A stretch of DNA of 64,000 nt, taken from assembly GCA_001051155.2 (NCBI GenBank), contig JYIP02000004.1, positions 4,954,383 through 5,018,382 of the forward strand, in the 5' to 3' direction. Shown here in pieces: positions 12,300-21,589 of the stretch; positions within the stretch are counted from its first letter, which is position 1, and every line of letters begins with the position of its first letter. Both the position numbers and the translations under genes were made by a program. The stretch is from Chrysoporthe austroafricana. Its lineage: Eukaryota; Ascomycota; Sordariomycetes; Diaporthales; Cryphonectriaceae. The notes beneath the pieces are model-generated. The model saw only the letters and a list, made by a program, of their open reading frames with translations, was not told the DNA's origin and made no database searches.

Positions 12300-14627
12300 A
12301 TATTATTTTTGAATATTAAGCTAGTATTATTATTAATTTCGCTTTATCCTATTAAGCTTCCGTAAACTTGCAAAGATTATATTAATAAAGCTATTAATAT
12401 TATTAAAACTAAAACGCATTATACAATTATCAAATTGTATCTTTCCGTAAATGCTTCGCTATAGGATTAAAATTGATAAGAAATAATATATTTAATTATA
12501 TTTAATTTTTACGCAATACTATACCTTATATCTTAAGAAGAACCTTTCAAAATTTGCCGAAAAAGCAGGATTATATAATATGCTAAGTATATTTATAAAG
12601 TATCGCTTAAAAACCGCTTTTCTCTGGAAAAATATCGGTAAGCTATATATTTATATAATAGCGAAAGCTGTTTCTATTATAATATTTACGTAACGAAAAA
12701 CTACTTAAGCGATTTCTTTCGCTATTAGGAAGCTTATACGATAGCTTTTTATCGGGCGCTAATTAATAAAGGTTATATTAATATAGTAAACCGAAAGGTT
12801 GAATATAATATTTATATTTCTAATACCGAATTAAGTAATAGCAATATTAATCGGCCGCTAATTATTGAAAAAGCTTAAAAATTTATTTTATAATATTTTA
12901 TACTATTATAAATTAACCGCTTTAGCCCTATTTACGAAAAATAAGAATTTTATTTAAATACCTTTACTGGTATAGATATTATTACGAATAAGGATATAGA
13001 TAATAGATTAACGGATAATTTTATTAAGGAAATATCGCTTGAATTTATTCCGAATTTATTTATTATTTGTAATTTTATCTTTGCTCTATATACTCTATTA
13101 ATAGCTTATCGCATCTTATTTCCTATTATAATATCGAAAGATAATTGCTTACGAAATAAATATAGCCGTTATATTAAAAATAAAGCTGGATAAATAATAT
13201 TAAACAGTTATAGTAACCTTACTAAAAGGGAAGTAAATGCTATACGCTATGCCGCTAATATAGCAGAAATCGTTATAATTTACGAATATAGTCGTAATAC
13301 AGCTTTTGCTACTTAGAAAAAAATAGCTAAAAATATTAAGCTAGTTTTAATCAAGCTTAAAATTCTTAAGCCTATTATACTAATCGCTAATCTAAGCTTA
13401 TTTGCTATAATAGAGCAAAACTTTATAATGCTAGCTAAGCGCTATCGAATTATAAATAATATTATCGACTTAACCGAAAATAACTTACCGAATATAGCTA
13501 GTTTATTAGCCATATCAAACAAGGCTTCCCAAGCTAGTATTAATAGCATCTTGCTTTTACGGGCTATGCTTTGCGCTATCCTTGCTTTATCTATTAAATA
13601 TAATCTTAAATCCAAAGCTATTAAGGCCGAAATTGCGATATATTACCGTACGCTAGCCTTTTACATATCTAAAGAATATATACGCTATAATTTTACCTGA
13701 AAAAGCAATTTCGGCATTAACTATCCTTATATTGCTAACGGTTTCGCTATTTATAATAATATTAAGTTCGGCATTATCGGAATTTACGATAATCGTATTT
13801 AATATTTCTTCCCTTTTATTATAAAAGAATATATATACGAATTCGTTATTTGGTTTTGCAATCTTAATCCTATTATCTTATCCAATTAATCGGGCTTATA
13901 TTTTATTATAAACCAAATCTTCCGTTTCGAATACGATTTTAAGGCTATTAAGATCGTTTTTACTAAGAATAATATGGATTACGATTTTAATACTACTTTT
14001 CAGAAATAGGCTAACGAAAACAAAAATTATTTCAGTACTGCTCGGTTTTTGCAATGCTAAAATCGCATAATAGGCTTCAAATTCTATATTCAAGCGCATA
14101 GGTTAATCAAAACTTTACAGCTTAATATCCATAACTATACCGACTTTTGCAACTATATCGGAAAGAAAGAACTATTTATTATATTCCTTTGCAATTTACT
14201 AAACTTTGAAATTACTGCTAAAGCCCGGGAAATTACTTTTAACTAATAAATACAGCTATTATTCATTAATATAATATTATTAGCAATATATAATGCTACT
14301 TTCTTCCAATAATTTATAAACTTAGCTATTTATATTAAAGATTAATTACGATATCGCTATATAACGACTATACGCAGCTATTAGCTTTGTATGCCGATAT
14401 ATCCTATCGTAACTTTACTTTACATTTATTACTATTATACTTATTTAATACTTTATTATTTGAAAGCTATACTTTCTATTAATATTTATAAGCAATTTTA
14501 GTCTTTAATTATATTTATGCCAAATATTTTAACAGTAAATATAATTAAACATTATCGAAATATACCTGGATATCGGCTAGCCTTATTATATATAAGTACT
14601 ATATATATCCATTTATTCCAAATATAA
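12300..14627 (+). pseudogene. ORF2 of C1: large unknown ORF in env position
   Basis: This is a single frame of 2,328 nt (775 codons plus stop) between pol and the 3' LTR, on the same strand as pol. No indels separate it from C2 (48249-49458 joined to 56976-58093, also 2,328 nt), and the 2,115-nt part left in C3 has the same length as here. Stops are TAA/TAG plus one TGA. At 12534-12536 the TAA corresponds to CAA in C3 (15661-15663), showing that at least this stop is a mutated Gln. The start at 12300 is a guess (ATA, perhaps former ATG, straight after the TAA at 12297-12299). No signal peptide, membrane segment or catalytic motif is clear, so I do not call it env. Function unknown. Confidence 0.7.
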
Positions 14628-14928
14628 ACCGATTGTAATAAAGGATTAATTCTAAGCTTCCGGCATAAGCAAGTTTTCTTTTAATTCCCGGTATAAGCAT
14701 ATTTATTATTCAAGTCCCCGGCATAAGCACATTTATCTATTAGGACTTTAGTACGAGTCGGCTTTATAAAACGATTATTATTTCCTATATAATTTCCTTT
14801 ATTCAATAATGCTATTATATTTTTCCTTGCCGTATAACTTAGAGTTTTACTATATCGTATTATCGCTACCCAAAACGTTTCTGATAATTAGCTTCCTTTA
14901 TAGATAAAGGTTATAAAGGGCTAGCAAT

Positions 14929-15136
14929 TAATAGCAAAACCTATAAACGAAGTGAATTCATAATAGATTTGCTTAGTAAATTTATAGTAAATCCCTTAAT
15001 AAATACGCAATGAATTCATTAAGTAAATGCTATATTCTTACTAAAGGGCTTATATAATGCCTTAATAGGCTTTTAGCGTAGTTTACTTTCTTGAAAAAAC
15101 TATGCTTTATAATATATTTCAGTACGTTTATTATTA
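14929..15136 (+). repeat. 3' LTR of C1 (208 bp), preceded by 300 bp non-coding DNA
   Basis: The LTR begins TAATAG (from TGATAG) and ends TTATTA (from CTATCA). The stretch 14628-14928 before it is the C-family 3' non-coding region, with the repeated CCGGCATAAGC units and the purine-rich tract. Confidence 0.88.
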
Positions 15137-15639
15137 CTATCGTATTTCTTAATATTACTTAAAAAATATATATTAAACTATTTTTAAACAAAAGTCGTAA
15201 AAATATTATAAATGCTATAATAATCTTAAAATAAACTATAAAATTAAGGAATTTATATTAATAAAAATAATGCTAAATATAATTTTAAATATTAAGAATA
15301 TATTCGGAGAATATTTATAATATTTATAAGCTAATATAGCTATTATTAAGATATAATATAAGGTTTAAGTAATATTTAGATTTACGATTAAAGAATTATA
15401 GCAATTTATTTAATAAATATTCTATTCTTATATATTTGGCTTTCCAGTTACGGATTACTAGCTTATTAAATAATTTAGTAATTTAAGCTTGCCGGATTAT
15501 TAAGCGAGTTAATAATTCTTATTTTATTTAACTTTAACTCTAGTAAGTTATATTCGGGGTTTTTCTGAATAAATAAAGGTTAAGCGCTTGGGTGTCGAAT
15601 TCCCTTTATTGCAATTTTGGTTCTTAGCTGAATATAATA
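15137..15639 (-). mobile_element. Chromovirus F, 5' end with LTR
   Basis: F continues from 4478 after the C1 insertion: leader 15137-15203, then its 5' LTR 15204-15639 (436 bp, TATTAT...ATAATA). The LTR is of the B type (437-438 bp). The flanking GCAAT at 15640-15644 is the TSD; the undisturbed site in C1 reads GCAAT at 12513-12517. F therefore inserted into ORF2 of C3. Confidence 0.85.
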
Positions 15640-17498
15640 GCAATGCCGTACTTTATATTTCAAGAAAAACCTTTTAAAGTTTGCCGAAAAAGCAAGATTA
15701 TATAATATGCTAAGTATATTTATAAAATATCGCTTAAAAACTGCTTTTCTTTAAAAAGATATTAGTAAGCTATATATTTATATAATAGCGAAAGCCGTTT
15801 CTATTATAATACTTATATAACGAAAAACTATTTAAACGATTTCTTTCGTTATTAAAAAGCTTATATAATAACCTTTTGTCGGGCGTTAATTAATAAAGGT
15901 TATACCGATATAATAAACCGAAAAATCGAATATAATATTTATATCTTTAATACCGAATTAAGCAGCAGCGATATTAATCGGCCGCTAATTATTAAAGAAG
16001 CTTAAAAGCTTATTTTATAATACTTTATACTATTGTAAATTAACCGTTCCAACTTTATTTACAAAAAATAAAAGCTTTATTCAAATACTTTTACCGGCAC
16101 GGATATTATTACGAGCGAAAATATAAATAACGGATTAATAAATAACTTTACTAAAAGAATATTACTTGAATTCATTTCGAATTTACTTATTATTCGTAAT
16201 TCTATCTTTGCTTTATATACTTTATTAATAGCTTATCGTATCTTATTTCTTATTATAATATTGAAAAATAATTGCTTATGAAATAAGTATAGCTATTATA
16301 TTAAAAATAAAACTAGATAAATAATATTAAGCAATTATAATAACTTTATTAAAGGAAAAGTAAACGCTATACGTTATATAGCCAATATAGCAAAAGTCGT
16401 TATAATTTACGAATATAATCGTAATATAGCTTTTGCTGCTTAAAAGAAAATAGCTAAAAATATTAAGCCAGTTTTAGCTAAGCTTAAAGTTCCTGAATTT
16501 ATTATGCTAGTTGCTAATCTAAGCTTATTTACTATAATAAAGCGAAATTTCATAATGCTAGCCAAATGCTATCAAATTATAAATAATACTATCGACTTGA
16601 TTAAAAACGACTTATTAAGTATAGCTAGCTTATTAGCTATATTAAGCAAAGCTTCCCGAATTAATATTAATAGCACTTTGCTTTTACGGGCTATGCTTTA
16701 CGCTATTCCCGCTTTATTTATTAAATATAATTTTAAATTCAAAGCCATTAAAGCTGAAATCGCAATATATTATTATACGTTAGCTTTTTATATATCTAAA
16801 GAATATATATGCTATAATTTTACTTAAAAAGGCAACTTTAATACTAACCGTCTTTACATTATTAATAGTTTCGCTATTTATAATAATATTAAGTTCGGTA
16901 TTATTGGAATTTACGATAATTGCATCTAGTATTTTTTCTTTTTTACTATAAGAAAATATATATACGAATTCGTTATTTGGTTTTGCAATTTTGATTTTAC
17001 TGTCTTATTTAACCGGTTAAGCTTGCATTTTATTATAAACCAAATTTTCCGTTTCGAATACGATTTCAAAGCTATCAAAATTGTCTTTATTAAAGACGAT
17101 ATAGATTACGATTTTAATGCTATTTTTCAGAAATAAGCTAACGAAAATAAAGACTATCTTAATACCGTTCGGTTTTTATAATGCTAAAATCGCATAATAA
17201 GCTTTAAGTTTTATATTTAAGCGCATAAGCTAATTAAGATCTTGCAGCTTAATATTTATAATTATACCGATTTTTGCAATTATATCGGAAAAGAAAAACT
17301 ATTTATTATATTCTTTCGTAATTTATTAAACTTTAAAGCTATTGCTAAAGCTTAAAAAGTTATTTCCAATTAATAAATATAGCTATTATTTATCGATATA
17401 ACTTTATTAATAGTATATAATATTGCTTTTTTCTAATAATTTATAAACTTAGCTATTTATATTAAAAACTGGCTATAATATCGCTATATAACGATTAT
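15640..17498 (+). pseudogene. ORF2 of C3, first surviving part
   Basis: C-family element C3 is visible from the TSD of F onward. The frame lines up with ORF2 of C1 at a constant offset of 3,127 bases (for example, 16504-16827 matches 13377-13700), so there is no indel. It keeps CAA at 15661-15663 where C1 and C2 have TAA. It is interrupted at 17498 by chromovirus B and continues at 32011. The 5' half of C3 lies beyond the window's left edge. Confidence 0.75.
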
Positions 17499-17935
17499 TG
17501 TTATAACTTAGCTAGGAATTAAAGTTGCAATAAGGGAAATCCGATATTTAAGCGCTTAACTCTTACTTATTTAAAGGAACCCCGAATATAACTTGCCAAA
17601 ATTAAAATTAAATAAAATAAGGATTATTAATTCGCTTAATAATCCGGTAAGCCTGGATTACTGGATTATTTAATAAGCCAGTAATTTGCAATTGGAAAGC
17701 CGGGTATATAAAAACAAAATATTTACCAAATAAATTGCTATAATTCTTCAGTCGTAAATTTAAATATTATTTAAACTCTATATTATATTTCAGTAATAGC
17801 TATATTGGCTTATAAATATTATAAATATTCCCCGAATATATTCTTAATATTCAAAATTATATTTAATATTATTTTTGCTAATATAAATTCTTTAATTTTA
17901 TAATTTATCTTAAAATTATTACAGCATTTATAATA
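17499..17935 (+). repeat. 5' LTR of B (437 bp)
   Basis: It begins TGTTAT and ends ATAATA. A TATA-like GTATATAAAAAC at 17704-17715 is a likely core promoter. The telomere-like pair that is intact in the 3' LTR (31665-31680) is here changed to AAAATTAAAATT, so these G positions mutated after insertion. The bases after the LTR (TTTTTACGATTCTTATTC) are the putative primer-binding site. Confidence 0.9.
17704..17715 (+). promoter_or_regulatory. TATA-like box in LTR of B
   Basis: The sequence reads GTATATAAAAAC. The matching place in E reads GATATATAAAGAC, and the minus strand of the A LTRs carries GATATATAAGAAC. Its conserved place in the middle of the LTR fits an RNA polymerase II start about 30 bp downstream. 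Confidence 0.5.
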
Positions 17936-17999
17936 TTTTTACGATTCTTATTCAAGAACAGTTTAGTATATATTCTTTAAGCAATATTAAAAAATACGA

Positions 18000-18965
18000 T
18001 AACGCTTCAGATTCCGTTTTTTTCTAGCAACTAAGCTCTTTAAAAAAAAGCCCTAACTACCCTTATTAACGAATAATTCTAGCAATAAAACGTAGCCTTT
18101 TACTAATAGCTTAAAGAAATTAAGAATAAAATAATCTGTTTTAATACTTTTTAGCAAGCTAAAGCTTTCAAGTTTAATAAGCTTAAGCCGTATAAAGGCA
18201 TTCGAAAAGATTTCTAAGCTTTCCTGATATAGCTTAAAGCTTATTTCAAATATTACGGAACTCAATTCAGGATTACTTACGATAAAATTGATTTCGCAAG
18301 AAATTATTTCGAAAAGATAGCTTTTCAGTAATAAAAACCGATTTTCCGAAATTACTTGAATAATAGCAAGGAATTTCGTTCTAAAGATATTAAGCGTATC
18401 TTTTAACGCTATGCCAATTTCGAATTAGCTTTTATAAAAACTTTCGGAAATCTGGATAAGAGACGTATTGCAATATAGCAATTGGAAATATTATAATAAA
18501 CTAACTTAGCCGCAAATTATACAGCCAAATTCCGGCAAATTATTGCTTATTTCGATTATAAAAATAAACCTTTTATAAATGCTTATTATGCAAGACTAAA
18601 AGAAAAAGTTAAAGACGAATTCTATAAGGAAAACTAACCTGAAAAACTTAGCGAATTTATTAACAAAGCGGTCCGTATCGATAACCGATTCTATAAGCAG
18701 CGCTAATAACGATAGAAGAACTATAATAGCATTCCAAAATATTAACTCAATTCAAAAAAGCGTAAGTTTTAACAGAAAATTCGGAATAATATAGCTTATT
18801 TAAATATAATATATACTAAACCTATAAAACTGAATATTTTTATACGGGAATAATGCAAAAGGATTATTTATTATAATTGTAGCAAAAAAGGCTATATTAT
18901 ACGCAATTGTTATTAGGAAAAAAGAAAGCGAAAATAAAAGCCAATTTCAGAAAAATAAATTAATA
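18000..18965 (+). pseudogene. Gag of B
   Basis: The gag core is well kept near 18520-18710: AKFRQIIAYFDY, then INAYY, KEKVKDEFY and the terminal NKAVRIDNRFYKQR, matching the retrotransposon gag domain. A CCHC-like knuckle follows near 18870-18915 (Y-N-C-S-K-K-G-Y-I-I-R-N-C; first Cys and His altered to Tyr). The open frame on the opposite strand at 18053-18265 is a shadow. Confidence 0.8.
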
Positions 18966-20040
18966 TCGCTTAATAATAAAAACCCAATTAGCTAAATAAT
19001 AATATCTTACCGAAATAAATAATAAACCCCGATTATAGCAATATAAGCTGGATAGCTTGCTATTAAAATTACTGCTTACTGCATTTCTCAATAAAAGAAA
19101 GTTTAAGATAATTCTTACGCAAACTTAAAAAATAAAGATAATTTGCTATAGGAAAGAAAGGCCTTATTTACGATATAGCTATAAATAGCAGCAATTCCGA
19201 TTATTCAAGCAACCTTTTTGATATTAAGAAAGAAGATTTGGAAAGATTTCCCTTGAATTATTACTTTGAATAATAATAAGATATAATAATAGAAAAAGAA
19301 TTCGGCACTTAAAAAAGGAAAATATTAATACTTAATACTATACTTGAAAAAGCCAAATTGTAAGATAAATAGCCAGATAACCTACTTACTTCCAATTTCA
19401 AAAAAGAATTAGAAAAGCTTAGCATTACGGAAATTAAATAATTACAATAGAAGTACGATAACTGAATATTTAAATATACGAAAGTTAAGCACTTTATCTA
19501 TAGGCTTATATTATAAGAACTCTTCCAAAATATCCTATTCCAGAATAGCAAATGCAAACCTTAAAAAGATAGAAAGATCAATTATTTATACTTTTATTAT
19601 TACGAACTTACTTTATTATATTATATTTATTATAATTGCTAAATATATTTTAATGAGAAAATCAAATATAATTGGTTTCCAATTAAGGAATAAGACTAAT
19701 TAATTTAACCCATTACAGAATTCCGAAAAAAATATAAGGAAATCTTATATATTGAAAACAGCAATGCTTATATTAAATTACTTAATAATTATCTATAGAA
19801 ATGCATTTAAAGAAGAATAATATAGGAATAATGCTATATTATAGCATATTCTATTTATATACAAAATAAGGTTAAAGAATAATATCGATTGCAAAAAGCC
19901 GAAAAGGTAAGGCAATATAGCTAAAGCTAAATACGAAAGCTAGCAAAGCAAGTAGCGAAAGAAGCTTAAAATACCTTAAAAAGAAAGGATCGCTTATAAC
20001 GGGATAATAATTGATTAGAATTACGAGGTCTTTATATGCA
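18966..20040 (+). other. Gag-protease spacer of B
   Basis: This is a RIP-degraded part of the gag-pol reading frame, collinear with the 50960-52030 region of E and the 42130-43050 region of D. Lys/Glu-rich stretches are visible. I see no recognisable domain and no separate gene. Confidence 0.5.
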
Positions 20041-20509
20041 ATTACGAAAAAAAGCGAAAAATATATTATATTAAATGCATATATTAACGGGCAGCAATAT
20101 AGCATACTTTTAGATAATAGCGCATAAAAGAATTTCATTTTGCTAGAAATTGTTAATAAGGAACGAATCTTTTAAATACAGAAAAAAAATCTTTATAAAC
20201 TCAATATTATAAAAAGAAAAGCGGTTGCATATAACCTTAATATAATCGATATAGAAATTAATTACTTACTTATTTCGATTTAAAGCTTTATAATGGAAAC
20301 CACTTTCGATATTATAAATATAGCATAATATAAGTTAATTTTAAAAATACTTTAATTCAACAAGCATAACCCTTATATCGATTGGATTACTAGCCAGATT
20401 TTATAAAAATAAGCTATACTTATTGAAAAGGTTGCAATTAACGAAAGAAGAAAAGACTTAATTATTGAAAATAATATTAGAAATATGCATTTAAACAGGC
20501 TTAAATATA
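20041..20509 (+). pseudogene. Protease and start of pol of B
   Basis: The motif Y-I-N-G-Q-Q-Y-S-I-L-L-D-N-S-A (ancestral LLDSGA) is followed by N-F-I-L-L-E-I-V-N-K-E-R-I. The catalytic Asp is kept and the Gly lost. A second hydrophobic block (Y-I-D-W-I) near 20375 is typical of the linker to RT. The frame is cut at 20509 by A; the next bases of B are at 27730. Confidence 0.75.
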
Positions 20510-20926
20510 TATTATAAACGCTGCAGCAAATCCTAAGATATACTATAGAGTTAAAGGGTTTATGCTAATAAGAGCGATACCAAATATAGCTTTAAGCTCC
20601 AGGACGGGTTTACTGAATATCGCAATGTTCATAAGCCAATATGGCTATCAATAGTAGAACCCAATTGATACTTAGATTGACAATTGAAAAGCTACTTATC
20701 TATCTAGCCAGGGAATTCTTCAGTTCTTATATATCTGGTTCTTTGTTTTTAGCCTATAATTGCTCGATAGGGCTTATTGCTGCTTACTGGGCCTTAGTAA
20801 GCTGGGCTAAGCCCTTATAACCCTAACTCTAACTTACGTAATTCCTGCGGGGCATATATCCCTATTCTACTACTTAAGCGAGTATTAGGGTTTCATTCCT
20901 TCTATTTCGTGCATTGGTTCATAATA
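20510..20926 (-). repeat. 3' LTR of A (417 bp)
   Basis: Ends are TATTAT and ATAATA. The internal side starts TTATCCCCTTCCTATC, which on the element's sense strand is the polypurine tract GATAGGAAGGGGATAA. A degenerate telomere-like pair (CCCTAACTCTAAC) lies at 20820-20833. Confidence 0.92.
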
Positions 20927-20994
20927 TTATCCCCTTCCTATCAGTTATTATTCTCAATAACCTTCTGTAAGCCCCTTATAACCCCTAGCTATTT

Positions 20995-21022
20995 ATCGTA
21001 CCTTCCTAATCAGGATATCTGG
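20995..21022 (+). promoter_or_regulatory. Conserved near-palindromic block upstream of antisense gene (A)
   Basis: The core CGTACCTTCCTAATCAGG with following ATATC is found about 100 bp upstream of the antisense start codon. The same block occurs in D (37898-37924), E (56431-56456, minus) and B (about 31471-31495, minus, weaker). CCTAATCAGG is a near-perfect inverted repeat. It lies outside the LTR and outside any frame, so a promoter or regulator site for the antisense gene is the simplest inference. Confidence 0.6.
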
Positions 21023-21122
21023 CAGGATTAGCAAACCTCGTAATTTTCCGTTTTCCTTTTCTTCCAAGAGTCTTGCTCGCCTTAAGCGATTTTCCTTTAT
21101 CGAGTCCCGAAAGTACGAAATT

Positions 21123-21467
21123 ATGCCTTGTTCCTTCTGTCTTGAAAAGGGCTTATTATGCCGTATAGTAGATAGGGTTAAGAGTTGTTCCAATTGTACG
21201 AAGCGGGAGCGTTCTTGTAATGCCGGCAGGGTTCCGTTATCGTCTTATGGGTCTTCCATTCTGATTTACCTTTCCTTCTTCTTTTCTGATTTCGTTATAG
21301 TATTACGAGTTATTAACGAATTGTCCCGGATTGACGGTCGCGAGGTTGAGGAAGAAGGCCGGCTTCTCGAATTCCAGATTCGTATAACCGAATCTCTGGC
21401 TCGTCTTGCACGGCTAAAAAAACAATATCGCTTTCTCCAGGAAAAGGGGATAAAGCTAGTAAATTAA
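21123..21467 (+). CDS. Antisense zinc-cluster gene of chromovirus A
   Basis: A 114-codon open frame on the strand opposite to pol, between the chromodomain and the 3' LTR. Residues 3-34 give C-X2-C-X6-C-X8-C-X2-C-X6-C, the spacing of the fungal Zn2Cys6 binuclear cluster, though the usual Arg/Lys run after the second Cys is replaced by LEKGLL. A hydrophobic stretch (about 45-60) could be read-through of a small intron or a real segment. The C-terminal half is Glu/Arg/Leu-rich and likely a coiled coil (REVEEEGRLLEF, then LARLARLKKQ). The TAA at 21465-21467 is in the V-N-stop-G-L-E-E-E context; a Gln-to-stop RIP change is likely, as the frame goes on to about 21540 with helical, charged residues. 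Homologues in D, B, E and H sit at the same place. Possible DNA-binding regulator; function unproven. Confidence 0.72.
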   Translation: MPCSFCLEKGLLCRIVDRVKSCSNCTKRERSCNAGRVPLSSYGSSILIYLSFFFSDFVIVLRVINELSRIDGREVEEEGRLLEFQIRITESLARLARLKKQYRFLQEKGIKLVN

Positions 21468-21548
21468 GGCCTGGAAGAGGAAAAGCGTAATCGCGTGGCT
21501 GCCGAGATGCAAGCAGTAGTTTCTGAAAAGTTTGCGGCTGCTATTATA

Positions 21549-21575
21549 ATTTTTTTTTTTTTTTTTTTTTTTTTT
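21549..21575 (+). repeat. Poly(T) tract between antisense gene and pol end
   Basis: A run of about 26 T on the plus strand. In D the matching position (38527-38545) is T-rich too. On pol's sense strand it is poly(A). It marks the meeting point of the two convergent genes and could have arisen from a polyadenylated copy, which is inference. Confidence 0.6.
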
Positions 21576-21589
21576 AAATGCCCTTTCTT

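Larger units (their letters stand above)
4479..15136 (+). mobile_element. C-family element C1, complete (10,658 bp)
   Basis: This is a full-length LTR retrotransposon: 208-bp LTRs at both ends, and a TSD of CTATT on the left (4474-4478) and CTATC on the right (15137-15141), one C-to-T apart. The paralogous empty site at 62559-62563 reads CTATC. Order: 5' LTR, leader with palindromic repeats, gag-protease, RT-RNase H-integrase-chromodomain, ORF2, 3' LTR. C2, with its inserts and TSD copies removed, is 10,661 bp. All coding regions are RIP pseudogenes. Confidence 0.93.

Noticed and set aside
12300..14627. ORF2 as an envelope gene
   Set aside because: Only the position suggests it. I see no signal peptide, furin-like site, fusion peptide or clear membrane anchor.
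12160..15136. The ORF2 region as a separate DNA transposon next to C elements
   Set aside because: In C1, C2 and C3 it always ends in the 208-bp LTR, and the TSDs bracket pol plus ORF2 together; no terminal inverted repeats of its own.
19872..20138. Hydrophobic open frames 19872-20138, 25124-25396 and 42147-42398, looking like membrane proteins
   Set aside because: They are antisense to the gag-protease linker and protease; the hydrophobicity comes from reading Glu/Lys/Asn-rich codons backwards.
20993..21193. 66-codon minus-strand frame rich in Arg/Glu
   Set aside because: It overlaps the 5' part of the antisense gene and its upstream block; no counterpart frame in D, B or E.
21249..21298. 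A 50-bp intron in the antisense gene of A
   Set aside because: It has a pyrimidine-rich run and AG end, but the 5' site is poor and removal shifts the frame into a stop.
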